Shown here piece by piece: positions 45,171 through 53,671 of a DNA stretch of 64,000 nt. The stretch is from GCA-2401155 sp045047085 (lineage in GTDB: Bacteria > Pseudomonadota > Alphaproteobacteria > Rhizobiales > Rhizobiaceae). Each line of letters opens with the position of its first letter. Within the stretch, counting starts at the first letter, position 1. Made by a program: the position numbers and the translations under genes. The stretch spans positions 1 through 64,000 of the forward strand of contig JASFYT010000020.1 in the NCBI GenBank assembly GCA_045047085.1, given 5' to 3'. Below the pieces are notes generated by a model that saw only the letters and a list, made by a program, of their open reading frames with translations, was not told the origin of the DNA and searched no databases.

Positions 45171-45971
45171 CTAATTATTGGGGATAAAAACTATGTCAGC
45201 CATTTCTTTCAGCTTATCGAATACAATAGGAGCACAAGCAACGACGCGCCCTCCATTTTTCAGCATCGCATCGGCACTTTGTTGTTCAATTGCTCCGCCT
45301 GCCTCCGCGATCAATAATTGCCCTGCAAGACAATCCCATGCGTTCATATGGGATTCGATATAGCCAATCAAACGACCAGCAGCAACATAGGATAACATCA
45401 GGCCGCCAGAGGCATTACGATAAAAAATACCACCTTCGTCACATAAAAACTTTATGACATCGACGGCATGGTTTGTGGCTGTGCGCCCATTCATACCAAC
45501 CCCAACGCTACCATCATGCAGCCCCTTGGTGCCTGATACTTTCATAGGGGAATCGTTGAGATATGCACCATCGCCAAGTGCTCCCCAATACAATTCGTCG
45601 TGGCATGGCTCATAAATTGCAGCTATTTTTGTTTTATCATCATGGACACAAGCCAAAATCACGCACCATGCTGGAATGCTGGATACAAAATTTGCCGTTC
45701 CGTCTATTGGATCGATTACCCATGTGTAACCAGATTGACTGTCTTTATTGCCGTGTTCTTCGCCGACGATCCCATCATCTGGAAACGTTGCAAAAATTCG
45801 GTCTCGCACGAAGGTTTCGACTTCCAAGTCAGCGTTGGAAACCATGTCCTGAGCACCCTTTGACTGGATCACCAGATCACCAATATTATTAAAATGAGAA
45901 AGGGCTAGCTCTCCCGCATCCCTTGCCAAAATTTTTGCAAAGTCGAGGCGATTTTTTATTTCAGCGTCCAT
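45171..45971 (-). CDS. Inositol monophosphatase-family phosphatase
   Basis: 266 residues. Mg-dependent IMPase-fold phosphatase with metal-binding motifs VGEEHG, WVIDPIDGTANF and, C-terminally, MNAWDCLAGQLLIAEAGG. Substrates in this family include inositol monophosphate, fructose-1,6-bisphosphate and histidinol phosphate. Lying in a ugp operon beside a glycerophosphodiesterase, it might hydrolyse an imported phosphate ester such as inositol phosphate from glycerophosphoinositol; that is inference. Confidence 0.88.
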   Translation of the reverse strand: MDAEIKNRLDFAKILARDAGELALSHFNNIGDLVIQSKGAQDMVSNADLEVETFVRDRIFATFPDDGIVGEEHGNKDSQSGYTWVIDPIDGTANFVSSIPAWCVILACVHDDKTKIAAIYEPCHDELYWGALGDGAYLNDSPMKVSGTKGLHDGSVGVGMNGRTATNHAVDVIKFLCDEGGIFYRNASGGLMLSYVAAGRLIGYIESHMNAWDCLAGQLLIAEAGGAIEQQSADAMLKNGGRVVACAPIVFDKLKEMADIVFIPNN

Positions 45972-45996
45972 GTCAGGGTACTTTCAGAATTGAATG

Positions 45997-47073
45997 CTAC
46001 AGCAGTCGTTTGCCTGATGAATTATCAAACACAAATACACTAGCAGGGTCAAAGTTTAGTTTAAGTACATCATCTACATCAGGACGCGTATCGTGGCCAG
46101 TCTTAACACAAATTTCCAGATCTCCGCCGTCTTCTGATTGCGCACCAATCAGGGTGCCATAAACCAGATTATCTGCGCCGTGCTGCTCAACAAGATCTAC
46201 CTTCAATTTCAATTTACCCTTGCTTGAAACTTCAAGAAAATCCGGACGTAATCCCATAACCAGGTCGGTGTCTTTTGGAAGGCCTTTGAATCCGGAAATT
46301 TTGAGATCACCTGAAACAAGACTTTTTCCCTCGAAACGACAAGGAATCAAATTCATTTGTGGAGAACCGATAAAACTTGCCACAAACAAGGATTTTGGAT
46401 CGCTGTAAAGCTCCATAGGAGCACCCATTTGTTCGATCAGCCCGTTGTTAATGACGGCGAGCCGGTCAGCCAGCGTCATGGCCTCGGTCTGGTCATGGGT
46501 CACATAAATACTGGTCACGCCCATGTTACGCTGGAGGCGCTTGATCTCGATGCGCATTTGTACCCGTAGTTTTGCGTCCAGATTGCTGAGAGGTTCATCA
46601 AACAAAAACACCTTCGGGCTGCGCACAATGGCGCGCCCCATGGCAACGCGTTGCCGCTGGCCACCAGAAAGTTGATTGGGTTGACGGTCTAGATAATCAT
46701 GGATACGCAACATCTTGGCTGCTTTTTCAACGATATCGTTGATTTCACTGGCAGGCATGCCACGGTTTTTCAACCCGTAAGACATGTTTCCTCGAACAGA
46801 CATATGCGGATAAAGCGCATAGTTTTGAAAAACCATTGCCACATCGCGTTCGGCCGGAGACACTTCGTTGATGACACGGTCATCAATTGAGATTTCACCT
46901 TGGGAGATCGTTTCAAGCCCGGCAACCATGCGCAAAAGAGTGGATTTTCCGCACCCACTTGGCCCGACGAAAACAATGAGTTCTCCATCGGCGATATCCA
47001 TATTGACCCCTTGCACAGCATGGGCGCCATTAGGATAGGTTTTCTCAATATTTGTCAGTTTTACCCGAGCCAT
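45997..47073 (-). CDS. ugpC: sn-glycerol-3-phosphate ABC transporter ATPase
   Basis: 358 residues. Walker A GPSGCGKST, signature LSGGQRQRV, Walker B FLFDEPLSNLDAK and H-loop VTHDQTEAM, then the TOBE regulatory domain of the MalK/UgpC class from about residue 235. It energises import through UgpA-UgpE. It overlaps the stop of ugpE by one base and precedes the IMPase gene. It may serve both permease pairs. Confidence 0.93.
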   Translation of the reverse strand: MARVKLTNIEKTYPNGAHAVQGVNMDIADGELIVFVGPSGCGKSTLLRMVAGLETISQGEISIDDRVINEVSPAERDVAMVFQNYALYPHMSVRGNMSYGLKNRGMPASEINDIVEKAAKMLRIHDYLDRQPNQLSGGQRQRVAMGRAIVRSPKVFLFDEPLSNLDAKLRVQMRIEIKRLQRNMGVTSIYVTHDQTEAMTLADRLAVINNGLIEQMGAPMELYSDPKSLFVASFIGSPQMNLIPCRFEGKSLVSGDLKISGFKGLPKDTDLVMGLRPDFLEVSSKGKLKLKVDLVEQHGADNLVYGTLIGAQSEDGGDLEICVKTGHDTRPDVDDVLKLNFDPASVFVFDNSSGKRLL

Positions 47074-47927
47074 TATTTCTCACTCTCCACCAAACCTTTG
47101 ACAAACCAATTCTGGAATACCAAAACCACCAATACTGGCGGCAAGGTTGCTAATATTGTCAACGCAAATGCTTTTTGGAATTGCGGCAATTCACCGCCTT
47201 CTGAAAGCACCTGATAAATTTGTTTTATACCAATTACCAAGGTGTAATTGTCTTCTTTTGTCGTCATGATCAATGGCCATAGATACTGGTTCCACCCCAC
47301 CACAAACATGATGATCAAAATTGCAGCGATCATGGTTTTTGAAATTGGAACCAAAATATCAATGAAAAAATTCCAGGCATTGGCTCCGTCAAGCCGTGCG
47401 GCTTCAAGCAGTTCTTCCGGTACTGAGCGAAAAAATTGCCTAAAGAAAAATGTGCCTGTTGCCGATGCAATCAACGGTAGAATCAACCCGGTATAAGTAT
47501 CCAAAAGCCCAAGGCCCGCGACGACCTCATATGAGGGGATGATGCGCACTTCCAACGGCAATAGCAGGGTCATGAAAATGATCCAGAAAAGCGGTACTGC
47601 CAATTTGAAACGGAAATAGACGATCGCATAAGCGGCCAACATAGAGATAATGACTTTACCAACCGCAAAGCCAACTCCAAGAATTAATGAATTTCCCAGC
47701 ATGGTGGCGGCGGTAACTCTTTTCATTACGCCGCCTTCAACAAATAGCACTTCGCGGTAATTCTGAAGGAAATGCCCGCCGAACCACCCTTGTAATCCCT
47801 CGCGGAATAAAGTTTCAGCGTCATGGGTTGAAGACATAAACGCAACCCACACCGGGGCGCTCATGAAGATTGCTCCCAGAATTAGGATTAGATGGGTTGA
47901 AGTTGTGCGAATGTTTAAACGGAACAT
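47073..47927 (-). CDS. ugpE: sn-glycerol-3-phosphate ABC transporter permease UgpE
   Basis: 284 residues, six membrane helices, EAA loop with EELLEAARLDGANAWNFFIDILVPI. Pairs with UgpA in the inner membrane. The start is one base after ugpA ends and its stop overlaps ugpC. Together with ugpA, ugpB and ugpC it forms a complete glycerol-3-phosphate importer. Confidence 0.92.
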   Translation of the reverse strand: MFRLNIRTTSTHLILILGAIFMSAPVWVAFMSSTHDAETLFREGLQGWFGGHFLQNYREVLFVEGGVMKRVTAATMLGNSLILGVGFAVGKVIISMLAAYAIVYFRFKLAVPLFWIIFMTLLLPLEVRIIPSYEVVAGLGLLDTYTGLILPLIASATGTFFFRQFFRSVPEELLEAARLDGANAWNFFIDILVPISKTMIAAILIIMFVVGWNQYLWPLIMTTKEDNYTLVIGIKQIYQVLSEGGELPQFQKAFALTILATLPPVLVVLVFQNWFVKGLVESEK

Positions 47928-47928
47928 A

Positions 47929-48807
47929 TCAATAATGTACCTTGCGCTCGATGAAACGGAACTGCACGACGGTAAGCGCCAACACCAACAGCATCAACAC
48001 TACCGATTGCGCCGCTGAGCCGCCAAGATCGGCTCCAATGAAACCATCCTTGTAGACTTTGTAGACCAATGTATTTGTTGCACCGCCTGGCGCGCCAACT
48101 GTAGTTGTATCGATTATGCCAAAAGTCTCGAAGAATGCGTAGGTGATATTGATTACCAGCAGGAAGAATGTGGTGGGCGCAAGCAATGGAAATACAATCG
48201 TCCAAAAACGCCTGGTGGGGCTTTTGCAATCCAGTGTCGCAGCTTCTGTCACAGATTTCGGAATGCCCTGAAGGCCCGAGAGGAAGAAGATGAAATTGAC
48301 ACTAACCTGCTTCCAAACAGCAATTAGAATAACCACGAAGCTAGCATCAAATGCATCCAGCTTATGGTTGAATTCCCAGCCGATGGCGTTCAAGAATTTA
48401 TAGAGATCACCAATCAGCGGGTTGAACATCAAATTTCCCATCAATCCGGCGACCGGCGGGGCAATTGCGTAAGCCCACATAAGCGTTGTCTTATAAGTGC
48501 GGGCACCACGAATTACTTCGTTGGCCTTAACCGCCAATAGCAACGCAATTGCCAGTGATAGGAACGTTACGAGGAACGAGAAAATCAGTGTGAAACCAGC
48601 TGCCTGCAACCAAGAACTACTCAGGATCGTATCGGAATAGTTTCTGAACCAGACGAACTGGGAGGAAAGCCCAAAGGCATCTTGTAATAGGAATGATTGG
48701 TAAACAGCCTGTCCGGCAGGCCACAGAAAAAAGATAAAAATAATTGTGATTTGCGGGGCAATGAAGAAATAGGGAATTGCACTATGTTCGAATTGAACGC
48801 GTTTCAT
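47929..48807 (-). CDS. ugpA: sn-glycerol-3-phosphate ABC transporter permease UgpA
   Basis: 292 residues with about six helices, including the MalF/UgpA-type EAA loop IPKSVTEAATLDCKSPTRRF. It forms the channel with UgpE. It begins after a strong hairpin that separates it from ugpB, so expression relative to ugpB is probably lower. Its ribosome site is weak. Confidence 0.92.
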   Translation of the reverse strand: MKRVQFEHSAIPYFFIAPQITIIFIFFLWPAGQAVYQSFLLQDAFGLSSQFVWFRNYSDTILSSSWLQAAGFTLIFSFLVTFLSLAIALLLAVKANEVIRGARTYKTTLMWAYAIAPPVAGLMGNLMFNPLIGDLYKFLNAIGWEFNHKLDAFDASFVVILIAVWKQVSVNFIFFLSGLQGIPKSVTEAATLDCKSPTRRFWTIVFPLLAPTTFFLLVINITYAFFETFGIIDTTTVGAPGGATNTLVYKVYKDGFIGADLGGSAAQSVVLMLLVLALTVVQFRFIERKVHY

Positions 48808-48855
48808 TGCGGAAATCTCTGCGAAATTATTATTAATTTAAAAGATGAACGTACA

Positions 48856-48886
48856 AGATCGGCGGTGGAGCGTCCACCGCCGATCT
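48856..48886 (-). promoter_or_regulatory. 14-bp perfect hairpin between ugpB and ugpA
   Basis: AGATCGGCGGTGGA (48856-48869) and TCCACCGCCGATCT (48873-48886) pair perfectly with a 3-base loop. There is no T run after it in the minus direction, so it is more like an mRNA-stabilising or partial-termination hairpin that favours ugpB over the permease genes. Confidence 0.8.
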
Positions 48887-48894
48887 CAAGTTGT

Positions 48895-50202
48895 TTATTT
48901 GTATGTGTCGTGGAAGCGCACCAGCAAAGCGTTGCTTTCTTCTTCCATTGCTTTAAACGCATCATCAACGCTGGATTTACCAGAGAAAATATTGTCGAAC
49001 TGTTTGTACATCACTTCGCGAATTTGAACGTAATAGCCAAGGCGATAGCCTTTGGTCCACTCACCACCAGGCTGGTTCAATTGAATAATTCCAATTTCAG
49101 CATCGGGTGTGGTTTTGTAGTAGCCATCGCTTTTAGCCAGTTCATATGCAGCGTTGGTAATTGGCACATAACCAGTTTCTTTATGCCAAAAATACTGCAT
49201 GTCCGGGCTGGTCAGGAAGGAAAGGAAATCGGCAACGCCTTTGTTTTCCTCTTCAGGGTGACCAGCCATTGCGAACAATGCGGCGCCACCAATGAACGTG
49301 CCTTTTGGCTCAGCAATAATGCTTTTCCAATAAGGCAATGTGGATGCGCCAAATTTGAATTTTGCACTTTTGGTAAGGCCACCAAATGAACCGGAAGAAC
49401 CGAGCCACATAGCAACTTTTTCCTGAATGAAGGCATCCTGATTGTCGCCCCAAGCGCGGCCGTAAAAGCCGTACCAGCCTTTGTCGAGCCATTCCTTGAC
49501 CTTGGTCCAATGCATTTTCAGATCTTTGTTGTTATACAAAATCTTTACGTCAGTGCTGTCATAGCCATTGTTGCCAGTAGCCATTTGAAGGTTGTGACGG
49601 CTGTGGAAATTTTCTGAAAAAATCCATGGACTGTGGCTTTGTGCCAAAGCCGTAAAGCCAGCTGCTTTCAACTTAGGAGCAATTGCTTCCATCTCTTCCC
49701 ATGTGGTTGGAGCTTTATCGATGCCAGCTTTTGCGAAAGCATCTTTGTTCCAATATAGCAAAGGTGTGGAGCTGTTGAACGGCATGCCGATCATTTTTCC
49801 AGCAGAATCAGCATAGAAATAACGAACGCCCTTAATATAGTCTTCAATGTTGAAGCCCTTACCAGAGTTTGTCATCAAATCTGCTACAGGAATTGTCGCG
49901 CCTTTAGCGTTGATGATCGTTGCAGCACCCGCATCAAAAATTTGCAGAATGTTCGGCTGTTGCTTGGCACGGAATGCAGCAATGCCAGCAGTCATTGTAT
50001 CTTCATAACCACCTTTATAGGTCGGTATGAGGTTATAAGTGCTTTGGCTGGCATTGTATTTTTCAGCAATTTCATTGACAACTTCGCCGAGCCTTCCGCC
50101 CATAGCGTGCCACCATTGAATGTCTGTTGCAGCAGAAGCAACGCCGGACATCATCAATGATGTTCCAAACACGCCTGCTGCCATTAAAGCTTTGAGATTC
50201 AT
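48895..50202 (-). CDS. ugpB: sn-glycerol-3-phosphate ABC transporter substrate-binding protein
   Basis: 435 residues. Periplasmic binding protein with a signal peptide (MNLKALMAAGVFGTSLMMSG to about ASAAT). UgpB-type segments are IQWWHAMGGRLGEVVNEIAE, YNLIPTYKGGYEDTMTAGIAAFR and AWGDNQDAFIQEKVAMWLGSSG. It binds glycerol-3-phosphate or glycerophosphodiesters. First gene of the operon; the ATG follows GGAG. A Pho-box-like site lies in the upstream gap, shared with the divergent deoR gene. Confidence 0.93.
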   Translation of the reverse strand: MNLKALMAAGVFGTSLMMSGVASAATDIQWWHAMGGRLGEVVNEIAEKYNASQSTYNLIPTYKGGYEDTMTAGIAAFRAKQQPNILQIFDAGAATIINAKGATIPVADLMTNSGKGFNIEDYIKGVRYFYADSAGKMIGMPFNSSTPLLYWNKDAFAKAGIDKAPTTWEEMEAIAPKLKAAGFTALAQSHSPWIFSENFHSRHNLQMATGNNGYDSTDVKILYNNKDLKMHWTKVKEWLDKGWYGFYGRAWGDNQDAFIQEKVAMWLGSSGSFGGLTKSAKFKFGASTLPYWKSIIAEPKGTFIGGAALFAMAGHPEEENKGVADFLSFLTSPDMQYFWHKETGYVPITNAAYELAKSDGYYKTTPDAEIGIIQLNQPGGEWTKGYRLGYYVQIREVMYKQFDNIFSGKSSVDDAFKAMEEESNALLVRFHDTYK

Positions 50203-50259
50203 AATAAACTCCTCAGTATGAAATAGTCGGATGTAACGCCCACATAAATGACGTCATTT

Positions 50260-50280
50260 TGTGACATTTGAGTGACATTA
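50260..50280 (-). promoter_or_regulatory. Pho-box-like site upstream of ugpB
   Basis: Read on the minus strand: TGTCACT CAAA TGTCACA, two 7-base repeats with an 11-base period, close to the PhoB consensus CTGTCAT-N4-CTGTCAT. It lies about 60 bases before the ugpB start, fitting phosphate-starvation control. Confidence 0.6.
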
Positions 50281-50404
50281 AAGCCCTCCCAACGTCCTCA
50301 ATGGCTAGTTAAATGCGCAACAAAACGAAAGTCAACATGTTACCTATTGATTCATCTGAATAAAAATAACAAAATAGCGAAAATATACGAAACTGGATAG
50401 TGGT

Positions 50405-51190
50405 ATGAACCCTCTGCACCCGAGACAAACTGATATTTTAGAAATTGCCCGAAAGAATGGGAGAGTGGATGTTGAAGACCTGTCAGGCCAATTTAATGTG
50501 ACAAGGCAAACCATTCGAAAAGATTTAAATGATCTTTGCGATATTAATGCTCTACAGCGGGTGCATGGAGGTGCTGTATATCCTTCTAACACCACGAATG
50601 TTTCTTATACCTCGAGGCGTGAGCTGGCAGTTGGCGGGAAAAACCGGATTGCAAAGATCGCCGCAGATTTGATACCGGACAACTCGTCATTGATTTTAAA
50701 TATAGGAACAACAACGGAGCAGGTGGCGTTGGCGCTGAAGCATCATGAGGGGTTGATGGTTGTTACCAATAACCTTCATGTGGCGGCAATTTTTTCAGAA
50801 ACATCAAGCACCGAAGTGGTTGTAGCAGGCGGCATGGTAAGAAAATCCGACGGTGGCATCGTTGGTGCCTCAGCGGTGGAACTCATCAGCCAATTCAAGG
50901 TTGACTACGCAATCGTTGGAACATCGGCAATTGACGAAGATGGGAGCTTGCTTGACTTTGATCATCGTGAGGTACGGGTTGCCCAAGCCATTTTGGCCCA
51001 CGCCCGATGTAAAATTTTAGTTGCGGATTTTATGAAGTTTGAACGTCGTGCTGCGGTACAGATCGGACATCTGTCCGACATCGACATTTTTGTAACCGAT
51101 GAAGAGCCTCCCAAAAATATATCAGAAATTTGCAAAAATTCTGATGTGCAATTGATTGTCGCCGCTAAATTGGACCAAATTTATTCTTGA
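50405..51190 (+). CDS. DeoR-family (GlpR-like) transcriptional repressor
   Basis: 261 residues. N-terminal HTH (RQTDILEIARKNGRVDVEDL, VTRQTIRKDLNDLCD) and the DeoR sugar-phosphate sensor domain from about residue 75 (DNSSLILNIGTTTEQVALAL, VVAGGMVRKSDGGIVG). DeoR proteins sense phosphorylated intermediates; beside a ugp operon, glycerol-3-phosphate is the likely signal. Divergent from ugpB, so it probably represses it. Confidence 0.9.
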   Translation: MNPLHPRQTDILEIARKNGRVDVEDLSGQFNVTRQTIRKDLNDLCDINALQRVHGGAVYPSNTTNVSYTSRRELAVGGKNRIAKIAADLIPDNSSLILNIGTTTEQVALALKHHEGLMVVTNNLHVAAIFSETSSTEVVVAGGMVRKSDGGIVGASAVELISQFKVDYAIVGTSAIDEDGSLLDFDHREVRVAQAILAHARCKILVADFMKFERRAAVQIGHLSDIDIFVTDEEPPKNISEICKNSDVQLIVAAKLDQIYS

Positions 51191-51327
51191 TCACGAAATA
51201 GCTGAGTTTTAATCATGGCCTCAAAAAAAGTCTTACTCAGTGATAGATGTATTCCGCGACCTAAAACGTATCTGATGCGGTTCTAAAAATAAAATGGAAA
51301 CCAAGTGTAAATAGAAGGACTGAAGCC

Positions 51328-52320
51328 GTGCTAATTTTTTCACGAAAAATTCTACCCGTGCTGGCATTCGTAATTTGTGTGTGTATTTCACCATTGGCAT
51401 CAGCATTCGATCTGCAAGCCCACCGTGGTGGGCGGGGATTAATGCCAGAAAACACGCTGGCTGCCTTTGCCCATGCTCTTTCGCTTGGTGTCAACACGCT
51501 TGAACTTGATACTGGCGTGACCAAAGACGGTGTCGTTGTTGTGAGCCACAACCAACAATTGGATGCAGCAATTACCAGAGATCAACAAATGAACTGGCTT
51601 GTGGGAAATGCACCTCTTATCCATGAGCTAACATATGAAGAACTGGCAAAATTTGATGTGGGCCGTATAAATCCGGCATCAAAACTTGCAAAACGCTTTG
51701 GCCAACAAAAGGCGCAGGACGGCGAGAAAATTCCGACTTTGAAGGCTGTTTTTGACTTGGTAAAAAAGTCTGGCAACAAAGACGTTCGGTTCAATATTGA
51801 AACAAAGATTAATCCTGAAAAACCTGGAGACAGTGTTGAACCGAAAGTCTTCGTAAAAGCTCTATTGGATGAAATCAATGCGGCGGGGTTCGGTAAACGA
51901 GTAGCAATTCAGTCGTTTGACTGGCGTACGTTACTTGCGGTTCAAAAAATGTCACCGGATACGGAGCTTGTATTCCTGACCGCTCCAAAATCGTGGCTTT
52001 CGAGAATGGGGCCAGAAAAGGCAGCACTTTGGATTGGTGCCAACCTGGCTGATTTTCAAAACAGTTTCCCCAGATTAATCAAGTCGCTGGGCGGAAAAAT
52101 CTGGTCACCGTTCTCGCGTGATGCCGATCAAGAATCGATCGATGAAGCGCATGCATTGGGAATCCAAGTGGTTGTGTGGACCGTCAATGATAAAAGCCAG
52201 ATGAAACAACTCATTCAAATGGGAGTCGATGGTATTATTTCTGATTACCCAGACAGATTGCGCGAAGTGCTTGCGGAAGAGGGAATGAATTTGCCAATAG
52301 CAACGCCGGTCGCTCAATAG
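51328..52320 (+). CDS. Secreted glycerophosphodiester phosphodiesterase
   Basis: 330 residues with a GTG start behind AAGGA. Signal peptide (residues 1-22) then a GDPD domain: DLQAHRGGRGLMPENTLAAF, with the catalytic His-Arg and Glu, and LELDTGVTKDGVVVVSH. It hydrolyses glycerophosphodiesters to glycerol-3-phosphate in the periplasm, feeding the Ugp importer. It follows deoR by 137 bases and forms the supply side of the locus. Confidence 0.92.
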   Translation: MLIFSRKILPVLAFVICVCISPLASAFDLQAHRGGRGLMPENTLAAFAHALSLGVNTLELDTGVTKDGVVVVSHNQQLDAAITRDQQMNWLVGNAPLIHELTYEELAKFDVGRINPASKLAKRFGQQKAQDGEKIPTLKAVFDLVKKSGNKDVRFNIETKINPEKPGDSVEPKVFVKALLDEINAAGFGKRVAIQSFDWRTLLAVQKMSPDTELVFLTAPKSWLSRMGPEKAALWIGANLADFQNSFPRLIKSLGGKIWSPFSRDADQESIDEAHALGIQVVVWTVNDKSQMKQLIQMGVDGIISDYPDRLREVLAEEGMNLPIATPVAQ

Positions 52321-52328
52321 AGCGACCG
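52307..52328. terminator. Stem-loop after the glycerophosphodiesterase gene
   Basis: CGGTCGCTC (52307-52315) pairs perfectly with GAGCGACCG (52320-52328), loop AATA with the stop codon inside. No T run follows, so it is a weak terminator. Confidence 0.5.
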
Positions 52329-52496
52329 AAAGAATGCAATCGTTATCTGAAGAAGTTTTTCTAATTGGTCTGCGGTGCGTGTTTTCTAATTTTCACCAAT
52401 AGATAAATTCGGTTCGGCCGGATAAAATGTCGATGCCTTAAACAATGGAAGCATTCCGATATTTAACCTTGGCCAAACCCGGCTTTAAATCGTTAC

Positions 52497-53528
52497 CTAT
52501 TTTTTTAATTGCGCTTTGAGCAGCTTTAGATATTCCTCATTGCCTGCCGTATTTTTGCTGAGGGTTTTGATCAGGGGAGAGCGGCACTGTGGTTTGTAGT
52601 TTGCTGCCATACCTGTTTTGACGCAATTGCCTACCTGCCAGCCAGGAGGAATGGCAGCCAAATCTACGTTTTTCCATTTGGGGTGGCCTTCAGCCTTCAG
52701 GCGGTCAAGATTTGTTAGCATCAAATTTGAAAGATCAGAGACTGCCTTGCAACTCTCTTTTTGATAACGGTTTTTTTGAATTCTATACTCGTAGGTCATC
52801 ATCACGGCTTTGACGGCAATTACATCCACTTCTTCGGGTTGAAATGGATATGTGCCTGCTTTGATGTTCGCTGCGACATATGAGGCCTGCAACAGTGGCT
52901 CATTGATTGACAGCAGATGAAAGCGTGAGCCATCGATATTGGGATCTGAGAATAGTTTCGTTGGGGCCCCAGCGATATATATCAGCGCGTCGATTTCACC
53001 GTTCATGAGCTTTGCAAGACCGTCCTTGGCAGGGGTTGCTATCCGCGTGACGTTACGCAGTTGCATTATGTCCATAATCAAAGATGAAGTAAGATATGTT
53101 CCGCTGCCTTTATTGCCAACGGCAACTTTTCTGCCGTTCAAATCCGCGAGAGTTGCAATCTCGCGTTTTGCCAGAATATGAACTTCCTCATTATACAGAG
53201 GAAACATGATGCGTACTCCGGAGATCGCCCTTTGTACCTCGGGATCATTAGCTTGAAACGTCTTGAAATAATCAAGAACATCGCTTTGTACGATGCCGAA
53301 TTGGGTGTGCGCGCGTTTGCGTACACCGACAAAGTTTTCCAGAGAGCCACCGCTTTCAAGCACATTTAGCGTCAGGCCACACCGGGCTTCCAGTTTTGCC
53401 AAATCTTTCCCGATTTGAATGTAAGTGCCGCTCGGTCCCCCGGTCATGATGTTTTTTTCAAATTCCTGAGCAGATGCAAATGCTGGATAAAACAAAATGA
53501 TTGCCAGCAAAAAAGTTAAACGCCTCAT
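52497..53528 (-). CDS. TAXI-family TRAP transporter substrate-binding protein
   Basis: 343 residues. Periplasmic protein with a signal peptide (residues 1-20). TAXI features are GGPSGTYIQIGKDLAKL, LESGGSLENFVGVRKR and NGRKVAVGNKGSGTYLTSS. TAXI proteins normally work with a large fused TRAP permease; none lies in the window, so this is an orphan or its permease is elsewhere. A C-terminal extension (KWKNVDLAAIPPGWQV, two Cys) distinguishes it from typical members. Substrate unknown. Confidence 0.85.
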   Translation of the reverse strand: MRRLTFLLAIILFYPAFASAQEFEKNIMTGGPSGTYIQIGKDLAKLEARCGLTLNVLESGGSLENFVGVRKRAHTQFGIVQSDVLDYFKTFQANDPEVQRAISGVRIMFPLYNEEVHILAKREIATLADLNGRKVAVGNKGSGTYLTSSLIMDIMQLRNVTRIATPAKDGLAKLMNGEIDALIYIAGAPTKLFSDPNIDGSRFHLLSINEPLLQASYVAANIKAGTYPFQPEEVDVIAVKAVMMTYEYRIQKNRYQKESCKAVSDLSNLMLTNLDRLKAEGHPKWKNVDLAAIPPGWQVGNCVKTGMAANYKPQCRSPLIKTLSKNTAGNEEYLKLLKAQLKK

Positions 53529-53671
53529 GTTATTCCCCTATTGTAATAGAAATTTAGTTCCGCTCGGCGCCAACTTTACGGCCCAAACGAAACTGCTGAT
53601 GTTGTGACACTCAGTTACAAATGGCTGCCGGTGGACAATATTTTACAAAACACCGACTAACCGAAATCTAA

